A stretch of 64,000 bases of DNA from Dysgonomonas sp. 216 (lineage in GTDB: Bacteria > Bacteroidota > Bacteroidia > Bacteroidales > Dysgonomonadaceae). Of the stretch, positions 43,116 to 51,646 are shown piece after piece (the stretch's first letter is position 1; the number at the start of each line of letters is the position of its first letter). Position numbers and translations under genes: made by a program. The DNA lies in NCBI RefSeq assembly GCF_010501065.1, contig NZ_QVMM01000006.1, positions 62,754 to 126,753 on the forward strand. Direction: 5' to 3'. The notes beneath the pieces were generated by a model. The model saw only the letters and a program-made list of their open reading frames with translations, was not told the origin of the DNA and made no database searches.

Positions 43116-46100
43116 GTGTTGAAAAATAAATTTGCGTTAGTTAGCATATTAAGCGTTGTATTGCTCTTTATTTCGTGTTCTAACCAAAAGAACACTAAAA
43201 CAACACGTCTTTATCACGAGATAAATACCCGTTATAATATTTACTTCAATGCTGAAGTTGCATACGAAGAAGCTCTTCAGAAAAAAATGGATTCGTACGA
43301 TGAAAATTTATCGAAAATCATCTCTGTATATCCTTATTATGCACCTAACGAAAAGGGGGAATATCCTAAAAATAGCAGTTTTGTTACAACTATTGATAAA
43401 TGTACCAAAGCCATAAAAATACACTCGATACAGGTAAAACCCGAACGAAATCCGGGTAAGCGGGGGAATATTGCTTATCAGAAATGGCTCGAACAGCGTG
43501 AATTTAATCCGTTTTTAAAAAATGCATGGTTATTGATGGCAAAAGCCGAATACCAGAGTGTTGATTACCTGAAAGCATTAACTACATTTTCATACATAAC
43601 ACGTCTTTACAGACAGGATATAGATGTTGTAGTTGAAGCTCGTTTATGGATGGCCAAGAGCTATACACAAATGGGTTGGTTTTACGAAGCAGAGAATGTT
43701 TTTAAACAAATAGAAATGGCGGGGGGAGTTCCCGATAGCCAGAAAAAACTATATGCATCGGTATATACAAATTATCTGATTCAGAGTAAAAAGTATGAAG
43801 AGGCAATTCCTTTTTTGCAACAAGCTATAAAATACGAAGGAGGAGAACAAAGTACCCGTTTAAAATATCTGTTGGGACAAGTATATGCAGAACAGGGCAA
43901 CAAAGAAAAGGCTTACGAAGCTTTCAGTAAAGTGTCGGGGCTAGGAGTTTCGTTCGATTATGTATTTAACGCACGTATGCAGGAAGCCCGTAATTTGAAT
44001 ATTGCGGATTTGCAACAAAAGAAAAAAACTTTGTCGTCATTAAATAGAATGACGAAGCAAACAAAAAATAAAGAATACCTTGATCAGGTATACTACAATA
44101 TCGGATATATTCATCTACAAGATGGTGATACCACAAATGCTATAAAAAACTATAGATTGGCGGTCGAAAAAAGTACTCGTAGTGGTTATGACAAAGCTAT
44201 TGCGCAAGTAGCTCTGGGCGATTTGTATTTCGAGAAAAAGGATTATGTGCGGGCTCAGCCTCTTTATCCCGAGGCTTTAGGTATTTTGGGTAAAACCTAC
44301 GAAAGATATGATAAATTAACACTCAGATCGGAGGTCCTTAATGAATTGGTTGTTTATGTTGAGGCTGTTCATCTACAAGATAGTTTGCAGGTTTTAGCTA
44401 AGATGCCCGAAGATGAAAGGCTTGCTGTTGTGGATAAAATTATTGAGAACCTAAAGAAACAACGGGAAGAAGAGCGTAAACAACAGGAATTAGAAAAACA
44501 CAATGCTAACAGACCAAGCGGTGGAGTTTTAGGAGCACAGCAGGTAACGGCACCACAAACCCCACTGTTGGGGCAAACAGATGCATCTAAATTTTATTTC
44601 TATAACACTCAAACTGTATCCCAAGGAAAACAGTCGTTCAGAAATCAGTGGGGAGACCGCAGATTGGAAGATGATTGGCGTCGGAAAAATAAAACCAGTG
44701 CCGCTTTTGACGATTTCTTTAAACAGGAAAATCAAGGCGAGGAAGTTGCGGAAGAAGGTATACCTCAGCCGGGCGTAGAAGAAAGACCGGAAGGTGCTCC
44801 TGTTATAGATAAATCGCAACAGGTAACAGACCTTGATCGAGAGTATTATCTTCGTCAGATTCCAAAAACAAATGCTACATTAAGGCAATCAAACGATATT
44901 ATTGAAGATGCTTTGTATCAGATGGGCTTGATTTATAAGAATAGGCTCGAAGATTTAGGTTTGTCTGTCGATGCTTTTGACGAGGCTATAAAACGATTTC
45001 CTAAAACCCGGAACCTTGAGGAGATTTATTACCAATTGTTTATTATTTATATGCAATTGGGGAATAAAGATATGGCGGAGCTGTATCGTTCAAAAATATT
45101 GGCAGAATTTGCAGGACGCGATTATGCAACCATGCTATCCGACCCTAACTACGAATGGAATATCCGTAACCTCAAAACGCTAGAGAATAGTTTGTACCAG
45201 CAAACTTACGACGCTTATATGGGAGGAAGCGTTAGTGCAGTGCGTAGTAATTATAGTACGGCGAAGGAAAAATATACGCTTTCGGAGCTTATGCCCAAAT
45301 TTATGTTCCTTAATTCGTTGACATTTGCCCAGACAGGAGATGTTGAAGAATTTAAGAAAAGCTTGCGAGAACTTATCGATAAATATCCGAATGCTGATGT
45401 TACAGCGTTGGCCTCTGAAATGTTGAAAGGTGTTTTGGAAGGACGTTCGCTTGTTGGAGGTCTGACAGGAATGGTGTGGAATATGCAATTTGGGGGAGGA
45501 GGTATAACCGAAGGTGATTCGGCAGTCGTGTTTACCGATGTTCCGGAAAGTAAACATTTAATGATGTTGATATTCGACCCTAAAAAAGTGGATAGAAACC
45601 AGTTATTATACGATGTAGCCGATTACAACTTCTCGAATTTTATATTACAAACATTCGACTTGAGTTTCTCGGATGTAGGACCTTTACAGATGTTACAGGT
45701 AAAGGGTTTTGATTCATTTAAAGATATTGCAGAATATACGAATAAGGCTTTTGAAGATAGTTCGCTAGTGCAGCAAATAGATTCTTCTGTAATATTTGTG
45801 CCTATATCGGCTGATAATTATGATATCCTGCAACGAGGTAAGAGTTTAACAGATTATTTTTCTTTTGTTCAGGAACACTATGCTGCACCTTTGGCAAAAC
45901 TCATTTCGTATTGGAATCTACAAATGACAAAATCGGAAGATGAGGAGGCAGAAGTTATAGAACCAGAAAATATTCCGAAAACGGAAGTTCAGATACAACC
46001 AGATAGGAATGCAGAATCGGAAGAGAAGGAACCGGAGATAATACATACTGAAATTCCTGATAATATTAAATTTACCGATCAGGATGAGGTAAAACCTGTG

Positions 46101-46694
46101 TTGCAGGAAAAAGTTGACCAAGGTGTAGAAACAGTAGTTTCGGATGAGACTGTAAATCAAGTTGGACGAGGCTTTGATGATGCGCAGGATACATTTGATG
46201 AAATAGCTGATAATCCTGTAGATGGAATAAAAGGTTTGATAGAAAAAATAAAGAATAAGCCTAAACTCACGAAGGAAGAAAAAGAAGCTGCAAAAGAAGA
46301 AAAGAAACGCTTACAGCAACTAGAGAAGGAGCGTAAAGCGCGAGAAAAAGTGGTTCAGGATTCGATACGAGCGATTGAAAAAGCAGTTCAGGACTCAATA
46401 AAACAAGAGGAGCGCGAGCAAATAGAGTTTGAAAAAGCGGCGAAAAAAGCTAAGGAAGATGCAATTAAAGACGCAGCCAAAGCTAAAGAAGATGCTCGTA
46501 AAGCTAGGCAGGAAAAACTGAAGACCAAAGAAAAGGCTCGAAACGAAGAACTTAAGCGTAAAGAAAAAGAGCGTGAAGAGAAGCTGAAAGAACGGGAGAA
46601 ACAGCGCAAAGAAAAAGAAAAGCAAAGAGAAACCGAATTAAAGGAACGTGAACGTCAAGCTCGAGAACGGGAGAAACAACGTAATCGAAGATGA
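43116..46694 (+). CDS. porW: T9SS-associated TPR lipoprotein PorW/SprE
   Basis: The 1192-residue lipoprotein has lipobox LFISC (Cys 21) and the SprE/PorW start TTRLYHEINTRYNIYFNAEV. TPR-type repeats follow (about 130-420 and 600-650). PorW/SprE is needed for T9SS and is thought to bridge the PorKN ring and outer-membrane parts. The C-terminal ~147 residues (about 1046-1192) are an unusually long Lys/Glu/Arg-rich helix (e.g. EKARNEELKRKEKEREEKL), longer than I recall for SprE or PorW. No ATG fits the start: GTG at 43116 or TTG at 43119 is used. Its end overlaps the next gene by 4 bases. Confidence 0.85.
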   Translation: MLKNKFALVSILSVVLLFISCSNQKNTKTTRLYHEINTRYNIYFNAEVAYEEALQKKMDSYDENLSKIISVYPYYAPNEKGEYPKNSSFVTTIDKCTKAIKIHSIQVKPERNPGKRGNIAYQKWLEQREFNPFLKNAWLLMAKAEYQSVDYLKALTTFSYITRLYRQDIDVVVEARLWMAKSYTQMGWFYEAENVFKQIEMAGGVPDSQKKLYASVYTNYLIQSKKYEEAIPFLQQAIKYEGGEQSTRLKYLLGQVYAEQGNKEKAYEAFSKVSGLGVSFDYVFNARMQEARNLNIADLQQKKKTLSSLNRMTKQTKNKEYLDQVYYNIGYIHLQDGDTTNAIKNYRLAVEKSTRSGYDKAIAQVALGDLYFEKKDYVRAQPLYPEALGILGKTYERYDKLTLRSEVLNELVVYVEAVHLQDSLQVLAKMPEDERLAVVDKIIENLKKQREEERKQQELEKHNANRPSGGVLGAQQVTAPQTPLLGQTDASKFYFYNTQTVSQGKQSFRNQWGDRRLEDDWRRKNKTSAAFDDFFKQENQGEEVAEEGIPQPGVEERPEGAPVIDKSQQVTDLDREYYLRQIPKTNATLRQSNDIIEDALYQMGLIYKNRLEDLGLSVDAFDEAIKRFPKTRNLEEIYYQLFIIYMQLGNKDMAELYRSKILAEFAGRDYATMLSDPNYEWNIRNLKTLENSLYQQTYDAYMGGSVSAVRSNYSTAKEKYTLSELMPKFMFLNSLTFAQTGDVEEFKKSLRELIDKYPNADVTALASEMLKGVLEGRSLVGGLTGMVWNMQFGGGGITEGDSAVVFTDVPESKHLMMLIFDPKKVDRNQLLYDVADYNFSNFILQTFDLSFSDVGPLQMLQVKGFDSFKDIAEYTNKAFEDSSLVQQIDSSVIFVPISADNYDILQRGKSLTDYFSFVQEHYAAPLAKLISYWNLQMTKSEDEEAEVIEPENIPKTEVQIQPDRNAESEEKEPEIIHTEIPDNIKFTDQDEVKPVLQEKVDQGVETVVSDETVNQVGRGFDDAQDTFDEIADNPVDGIKGLIEKIKNKPKLTKEEKEAAKEEKKRLQQLEKERKAREKVVQDSIRAIEKAVQDSIKQEEREQIEFEKAAKKAKEDAIKDAAKAKEDARKARQEKLKTKEKARNEELKRKEKEREEKLKEREKQRKEKEKQRETELKERERQAREREKQRNRR

Positions 46695-47428
46695 AAGGAA
46701 TGATGCGTTTCGTTTTGATATTAATGAGTGTTTGTACACTTTCATGTTCTTCTACTTCTCAAGAAGGTAAAAAACTGGTTAGTGGGATAAATCCTGAACT
46801 GATAAAGTTTAACTATTCTCAGGTATCTTCTACCGAAAAGTACCTGAGGTCGTTAGGATTGGTTGATATTGCAAAACATGATTCTTCGATAGTTATAGAT
46901 CTTAAGTATGCGACATCCGATAATTTTACAGGAGTTATTCTTTATATCGAGATTGGAAATGCATATCTGCATCCTTTGGCGATGGAGAAGCTTTGTAAAG
47001 CATCTCAAATACTGAATAACGAAAATTCGGAGTTACGTTTGCTTATATATGATGCAGCACGTCCCTTATCGGCGCAAAAGCGAATGTTTGAAGTTGTACA
47101 AGGAACAAAATATCAGGCTTATGTTGCTAACCCTTCACGAACGGGATTGCATAATTATGGAATGGCCGTAGATCTGACTATTTGTGACGAGAACCGTGTT
47201 CCTTTAGATATGGGAACTCCTTTCGACTATTTTGGAAAGACGGCAGGGATAAATGACGAAGATTTGTTTGTGTCGCAAGGTTTGTTAACAAGGGAGCAGG
47301 TAAATAATCGTCGATTATTGAGAAGAGTTATGCAAGAATCGGGATTTATAGCTATAAGAGGCGAATGGTGGCATTTTAATGCTTGTTCGTTAAGCGAAGC
47401 ACAACGAATAGCGAAATTGATAGAGTAA
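46691..47428 (+). CDS. VanX/DdpX-like D-alanyl-D-alanine dipeptidase, lipoprotein
   Basis: The 245-residue protein has a lipoprotein signal (CTLSC, Cys 19) and a peptidase M15D domain: metal ligands H154 and D161 in GLHNYGMAVD, and E225/H228 in EWWH. The residue two before H154 is Gly, where VanX itself has Ser. These enzymes hydrolyse D-Ala-D-Ala or other dipeptides. The start ATG overlaps the porW stop (ATGA). There is no vanH or vanA nearby, so a vancomycin-resistance role is not supported; a peptidoglycan recycling role outside the cytoplasm is more likely. Confidence 0.87.
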   Translation: MKGMMRFVLILMSVCTLSCSSTSQEGKKLVSGINPELIKFNYSQVSSTEKYLRSLGLVDIAKHDSSIVIDLKYATSDNFTGVILYIEIGNAYLHPLAMEKLCKASQILNNENSELRLLIYDAARPLSAQKRMFEVVQGTKYQAYVANPSRTGLHNYGMAVDLTICDENRVPLDMGTPFDYFGKTAGINDEDLFVSQGLLTREQVNNRRLLRRVMQESGFIAIRGEWWHFNACSLSEAQRIAKLIE

Positions 47429-47446
47429 TTGACTTATAGTATTGTA

Positions 47447-48460
47447 ATGGGTACACAAAGAAATATTTATATCGATTATATAAAGGCGGTAGTCATAATA
47501 CTAGTTGTGTTGGGACATAGTATTCAATGTTTTGATTATGGGGTAACTTCTTTGTTATGGTCCGATTGGTTATTTAAGTTAATATACACTTTCCACATGC
47601 CTTTACTTTTGGCTATTAGTGGGTATTACTCTTATTTTTCTATAAAAAAACAGTCATTGTACATCTATACTAAGAAAAGAGTACAGTACATATTTGTCCC
47701 AATGGTTGTTTGGTGTGTGCTATATTCTATAATAGTTCAAGTATGTTTTGCTCAGACTTTTGATGTTATTTCTTTTGTGAAGGTATTAGCCGAAAACATT
47801 CAGTATGGTTATTGGTTTATTTGGGCTATACTATTTTCTGCTATATATTCAGCCGTATTACATAAACTGAGGTTAGATAATGTTATAGGTTTTTTGGTTA
47901 GTTCCATATTATTAATGTTTATTGATATCCATAACTTTCAGTTTCCAATTGTAATTAGTTTCTTTCCTTTTTTTGCAATAGGTTATTTATTAGCAAAAGT
48001 TGATATAAACAAGTTAATTTCATTTTGTAAAAAGTATTTTCTCTTGTTTCTTATAGCTTCTTTGATATGTTACTTTTTGTGGACCGACAAAGCATATGTT
48101 TATATAACTCCTTCTAATTTTGAAAACTGGAGCACTGTATTATTCAGAGATATAACGGCAATTGTTATTTCTGTTTCGTTCCTTATTATCTTTTATTATA
48201 TTTATCGATACATTTCTAGGTCGAAAGTCGTATCATTTTTATCGGAAGTAGGAAAAGAGACGTTGCCCATTTATTTATCCCATCATCTAATCGTGAATTT
48301 ATTTCAGGCAGGATATTTATATTTCAATGTTTTTGAAACTAAATATAGTATCATCTTTATCATACCAAGTTTATTGTTTGTTGTGCTGTTTTATTATTTT
48401 ACTCGCATTATAAATAAAAATAAAATTGCCGCTTATTTATTGCTAGGGAAAAAGCTTTGA
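47447..48460 (+). CDS. Acyltransferase 3 family membrane protein
   Basis: The 337-residue protein has about ten transmembrane helices and the AT3 start YIDYIKAVVIILVVLGHSIQ with the conserved HMPLLLAISGYY segment (LIYTFHMPLLLAISGYYSYF). AT3 proteins O-acetylate or acylate sugars and other surface polymers from the cytoplasmic side. The ATG at 47447 gives the standard N-terminus; a TTG at 47429 lies directly after the dipeptidase stop. It converges on birA with 6 bases between. The substrate is not indicated by neighbours. Confidence 0.85.
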   Translation: MGTQRNIYIDYIKAVVIILVVLGHSIQCFDYGVTSLLWSDWLFKLIYTFHMPLLLAISGYYSYFSIKKQSLYIYTKKRVQYIFVPMVVWCVLYSIIVQVCFAQTFDVISFVKVLAENIQYGYWFIWAILFSAIYSAVLHKLRLDNVIGFLVSSILLMFIDIHNFQFPIVISFFPFFAIGYLLAKVDINKLISFCKKYFLLFLIASLICYFLWTDKAYVYITPSNFENWSTVLFRDITAIVISVSFLIIFYYIYRYISRSKVVSFLSEVGKETLPIYLSHHLIVNLFQAGYLYFNVFETKYSIIFIIPSLLFVVLFYYFTRIINKNKIAAYLLLGKKL

Positions 48461-48466
48461 AGAACT

Positions 48467-49198
48467 CTAAAGATACTTTACTTCTTTAAAGGCATATCTG
48501 TGTATGTTGTTTTTATCTGTTTTTAAAACCAGCATTCCCGAAGGTTCTATATCTTCTATTTGTGCCATAAAAGAACCGTCTTTGTCGCAAAAAGGGAAAG
48601 TCCCTTTGCCTCTATATAAATGTTGCTTGTATTCATCGACGATAGGCTGAGAATTGCTCTTAGATTGTTCGTATAGTTTTGCTATATTATCCACAACCTC
48701 ATGCAAAATTTTCATTATGTCGAACTCAATCCCTGTGACTTGTTTTAGCGATACAGGATTAGGGGCACTTCCGACAAAGCTTTCCTGATTAATGTTTATG
48801 CCTATGCCTATGACCGATTGTGATACAGAATTGCCGACAAAGCTATTTTCTAAAAGAGTTCCGCATATTTTCTTATCATTCCAGTAAATGTCGTTAGGCC
48901 ATTTAATCGATATATTGCCGACATATTTGTTCAGAGTTCTTCTGATGGCAACCGCTATAAGTTGTGATAGGATAAAAGGCTCGGACGGTTTAACGTGTTT
49001 GGGATAAAGCAGGATGCTGAATAAAATATTTTTCCGCTTTTCCGATTCCCACGAGTTACCTTGCTGGCCTTTTCCCGATGTTTGAAAATCTGTATATACA
49101 ACAGTTCCTTCTTGTAAGTCGGTTTCTGAGACCGATAATCCTTTAAGGTAAGTACTCGTAGAATTAACTTCCTGCAAATAAATATAATCATTCTTCAT
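48467..49198 (-). CDS. birA: Biotin--[acetyl-CoA-carboxylase] ligase
   Basis: The 243-residue protein is a catalytic-only biotin ligase, lacking the N-terminal DNA-binding domain of E. coli BirA. Motifs include the EVNSTSTYLKG start, QTSGKGQQGNSWESEKRKN (the GRGR-like biotinyl-AMP loop reads GKGQQG) and IKWPNDIYWNDKKICGTLLE. It attaches biotin to carboxylase carrier proteins. It starts 11 bases inside the upstream MmcQ/YjbR gene, an overlap that suggests co-translation. It is the last gene of the leftward trio YraN-YjbR-BirA. Confidence 0.93.
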   Translation of the reverse strand: MKNDYIYLQEVNSTSTYLKGLSVSETDLQEGTVVYTDFQTSGKGQQGNSWESEKRKNILFSILLYPKHVKPSEPFILSQLIAVAIRRTLNKYVGNISIKWPNDIYWNDKKICGTLLENSFVGNSVSQSVIGIGININQESFVGSAPNPVSLKQVTGIEFDIMKILHEVVDNIAKLYEQSKSNSQPIVDEYKQHLYRGKGTFPFCDKDGSFMAQIEDIEPSGMLVLKTDKNNIHRYAFKEVKYL

Positions 49199-49562
49199 TT
49201 GCCATATTCTTATAAATTTCCTGCTGTTTTTTAGGTAGTTTGTTTATAACTTCTTCTACCGAGTGATCGATCCATTGTTTTATCTCAATGTCGGACATAT
49301 CGCCTTCCTGATTAATAGAATTCCACAACTTTTTGTTAGCATGAATTCCCGGAATAACAGCTGTGTATCGTTCGCGCAGATCGATAGCTTTTTCGGGGTC
49401 GCATTTTACACTAACCCAAAAACCATCCTCTGATGGGTCTATCGAAGTGTAGGCAAACATTTTATTCATAACTTTAAAAACGAGTACTGTTTCGTCGAAC
49501 GGAAAACTTTCGTTCGCTCCCTTTACTGATAAACAATACTCCCTTAACTCTTCAATATTCAT
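49188..49562 (-). CDS. MmcQ/YjbR family protein
   Basis: The 124-residue protein matches the YjbR/MmcQ family: EYCLSVKGANESFPFDETV, then KMFAYTSIDPSEDGFWVSVK and PEKAIDLRERYTAVIPGIHA. The CyaY-like double-wing fold binds DNA in some members, but its role is not established. It lies 6 bases after the YraN gene stop and overlaps the birA start, so it is part of a three-gene transcript. Confidence 0.9.
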   Translation of the reverse strand: MNIEELREYCLSVKGANESFPFDETVLVFKVMNKMFAYTSIDPSEDGFWVSVKCDPEKAIDLRERYTAVIPGIHANKKLWNSINQEGDMSDIEIKQWIDHSVEEVINKLPKKQQEIYKNMANEE

Positions 49563-49568
49563 AACAGT

Positions 49569-49934
49569 TTAGTTTAAAGGGGCTAAAAATGCATCCTCGA
49601 AATGTGTTATCTGATAATCTGTTCCTTCTTGTAAAATTGATATTATATCAAATCGTATTGGCATATCAATATTATATTCGTTGGCATAAAAGTCGGCAGC
49701 ATCTACCATTCGTCTTATTTTTATATCTGTTACTGCATCTTCGGGGTTTCCCCATCTGGCGGATTTACGTGTTTTAACCTCTATAAAAATAAGTGACAAT
49801 TGGTCGGTTGCTATAATATCTATTTCAATTCTGCGATGTCGCCAATTCCTCTTCAAAATGGTAAACCCTTTGTTCTGTAAGTAAATTACAGCCGCATTTT
49901 CTCCCTGATATCCAAGATTGTTGTGATTTGCCAT
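49569..49934 (-). CDS. YraN family (UPF0102) nuclease-like protein
   Basis: The 121-residue protein has the UPF0102 pattern: an N-terminal GYQGENAAVIYLQNKGFTIL and the nuclease-like EIDIIA-D-LIFIEVKTRKS, in which D and the E-x-K of restriction-endonuclease-type folds are present. It resembles Holliday-junction resolvases in fold; activity is not established. It is the first gene of the leftward trio. No clear -7 element was seen upstream; a short palindrome ACATT/AATGT lies at 49950-49963. Confidence 0.92.
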   Translation of the reverse strand: MANHNNLGYQGENAAVIYLQNKGFTILKRNWRHRRIEIDIIATDQLSLIFIEVKTRKSARWGNPEDAVTDIKIRRMVDAADFYANEYNIDMPIRFDIISILQEGTDYQITHFEDAFLAPLN

Positions 49935-49996
49935 AATTTTGACCGCTTTACATTATAAAATGTCATCAAGGGAGGTAAAAATAGAACTTTTCTTTC

Positions 49997-50004
49997 TAAT
50001 TTTG
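49997..50004 (+). promoter_or_regulatory. -7 element very close to the RHH-protein start codon
   Basis: TAATTTTG matches TAnnTTTG and lies 6 bases before the ATG at 50011. Transcription starting a few bases downstream would give a leaderless or nearly leaderless mRNA. No convincing -33 element was seen. Confidence 0.45.
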
Positions 50005-50010
50005 CGGGTA

Positions 50011-50223
50011 ATGAGCCAGAAAAAAAAGAATACGATAATTCGTGATAAACAAGTTTCTTTTTCGTTGAGTGAAGAAGAATACAATCTTGTGGCTTCATAT
50101 ATAAAGAAGTACAAGATTTCGAATAAGTCGCGGTGGTTACGTGAAACGGTTATTGCTCATATTCTGAAAAATCTGGATCAGGATTACCCCACTTTGTTTG
50201 GAGAAAATGAAATGCGTCGATGA
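50011..50223 (+). CDS. Small ribbon-helix-helix-like protein coupled to tadA
   Basis: The 70-residue protein has a Lys-rich start and a beta-strand-helix-helix order (RDKQVSFSLSEEEYNLVASY then SNKSRWLRETVIAHILKNL) resembling ribbon-helix-helix or MobC-type DNA-binding proteins. The exact family is unknown to me. Its stop overlaps the tadA start by 4 bases (ATGA). The ATG at 50011 gives the shortest plausible protein; a longer frame from 49939 would cross the -7 element. It could autoregulate the pair, but no operator is proven. Confidence 0.7.
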   Translation: MSQKKKNTIIRDKQVSFSLSEEEYNLVASYIKKYKISNKSRWLRETVIAHILKNLDQDYPTLFGENEMRR

Positions 50224-50663
50224 ACGATATCCTTAACGATGAGTTTTATATGAAGCAGGCTCTAAAAGAGGCTCAGCAGGCTTTCGATAGGGACGAAGTG
50301 CCTATTGGCGCCGTAATTGTTTCTCAAGGACGGATTATAGCTCGTGCACACAATCTGGTTGAGGTATTAAACGATGTGACGGCTCATGCCGAAATGCAGG
50401 CTATTACGGCTGCTGCAAATGTGTTGGGTGGCAAGTATTTGAAAGACTGTACGCTGTATGTTACAGTAGAACCCTGTCCTATGTGCGCAGGTGCATTAGG
50501 GTGGTCACAGATATCAAGGATCGTTTATGGAACGAAGGACGAAAAAAGAGGTTATTCTTTTATTGCGCCAAAGTCGTTACATCCCAAAACTCAGATAATA
50601 GGAGGCGTTTTGGAAAAAGAATGTGCGGCTATTATGCAAAATTTTTTCAAAGGAAAACGCTGA
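50220..50663 (+). CDS. tadA: tRNA-adenosine(34) deaminase
   Basis: The 147-residue protein is a full TadA-like deaminase with zinc-site motifs H56-A-E58 (HAEMQAI) and P85-C-P-M-C89 (PCPMCAGA). TadA converts A34 to inosine in tRNA-Arg(ACG). The length and ending (ECAAIMQNFFKGKR) fit tRNA deaminases better than cytosine or guanine deaminases. It is coupled to the RHH-like gene upstream. The ABC binding-protein gene starts 41 bases downstream. Confidence 0.92.
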   Translation: MNDILNDEFYMKQALKEAQQAFDRDEVPIGAVIVSQGRIIARAHNLVEVLNDVTAHAEMQAITAAANVLGGKYLKDCTLYVTVEPCPMCAGALGWSQISRIVYGTKDEKRGYSFIAPKSLHPKTQIIGGVLEKECAAIMQNFFKGKR

Positions 50664-50704
50664 AAAAATTATTTGATATTCTTGTTTACTAATAGATAAA
50701 CTAT

Positions 50705-51631
50705 ATGAGAAAAATTTACATTATACTCATCTTTTTTTCTGTGTTGTTGCAATATTCGTGTAATTCGGATAAGAAAAATACAGAAGTGCTGAATTTAGGT
50801 GTAATGTCGTCAATGGATTACCTCCCTTTGGCTGTTGCAGGCAGAGAAGGTTATTTCGATAAGTTGGGTCTAAGAATAAAGATACATAAATTTTATTCGG
50901 CTAACGAGCGTGACGCAGCATTTCAGAGTGGAAATGTTGATGGAGTTGTTATTGATTATACAGGTGCTATTTTGCAAAAATCGGGAGGCTTCGATCTTAA
51001 GCTAACATCGAAGTGCGATGCTCCCTTTTACATTGTGGCAGGAGCGAATACCACAATTGACAGCTTATCTCAGCTAAAAGGAGCGAAAGTTGCAGTTTCT
51101 CAGAATACAGTTATCGATTATATTGTGGATATGGCTTTACAGTCGGTTGGATTAACAGCTTCCGACATCGAAAAGATAGAGATGAATAAAATTCCTCTTC
51201 GGTTCGAAATGCTGAGAAATGGAAAAATAGATGCTACAGGTTTGCCTAACCCGTTTGCTTTGATGGCCGAAAAAGCAGGAGACAAAATGTTAACTTCGAA
51301 TGCCGATTTAGGTTTTTCTATTACAGGAATCATGTTTTCGCAATATTCAATCGATACCAAGAAGGATATGATTGTAAAAATGTACGAAGGCTATAACATG
51401 GGTGTCGATTACTTAAAATCGCATACAGTTGAAGATATTAAGGATATATTGATAAAAGACCTAGGCTTTACGGACGAAACTATATCGAAAGCAGTGCTGC
51501 CCAACTATACAAAAGCACAAATGCCGTCCGATGCCGATATTCAAAAAGTTGTGGAATGGCTGGCTACCCGTAAATTGATAGAGTCGTCGTTCGATAAAAA
51601 TTCATTGTTAGACAATCAGTTTGTTCAGTAA
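50705..51631 (+). CDS. ABC importer substrate-binding lipoprotein (NMT1/TauA-like)
   Basis: The 308-residue lipoprotein has lipobox LQYSC (Cys 19) and a two-lobe NMT1/THI5/TauA-like binding domain: LNLGVMSSMDYLPLAVAGRE and AAFQSGNVDGVVIDYTGAIL are typical of binding proteins for sulfonates, pyrimidine precursors, nitrate or bicarbonate. The exact ligand is unknown. It heads a tight operon with an ATPase, a permease and an OprP-like porin, so it should deliver ligand to the inner-membrane permease. No riboswitch-like structure was seen in the short 41-base leader. Confidence 0.85.
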   Translation: MRKIYIILIFFSVLLQYSCNSDKKNTEVLNLGVMSSMDYLPLAVAGREGYFDKLGLRIKIHKFYSANERDAAFQSGNVDGVVIDYTGAILQKSGGFDLKLTSKCDAPFYIVAGANTTIDSLSQLKGAKVAVSQNTVIDYIVDMALQSVGLTASDIEKIEMNKIPLRFEMLRNGKIDATGLPNPFALMAEKAGDKMLTSNADLGFSITGIMFSQYSIDTKKDMIVKMYEGYNMGVDYLKSHTVEDIKDILIKDLGFTDETISKAVLPNYTKAQMPSDADIQKVVEWLATRKLIESSFDKNSLLDNQFVQ

Positions 51632-51646
51632 GCAACCAACTTCCAA

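Noticed and set aside
46691-47428. Vancomycin-resistance vanX
   Set aside because: No vanH, vanA, vanR or vanS genes are nearby, and this product is an exported lipoprotein.
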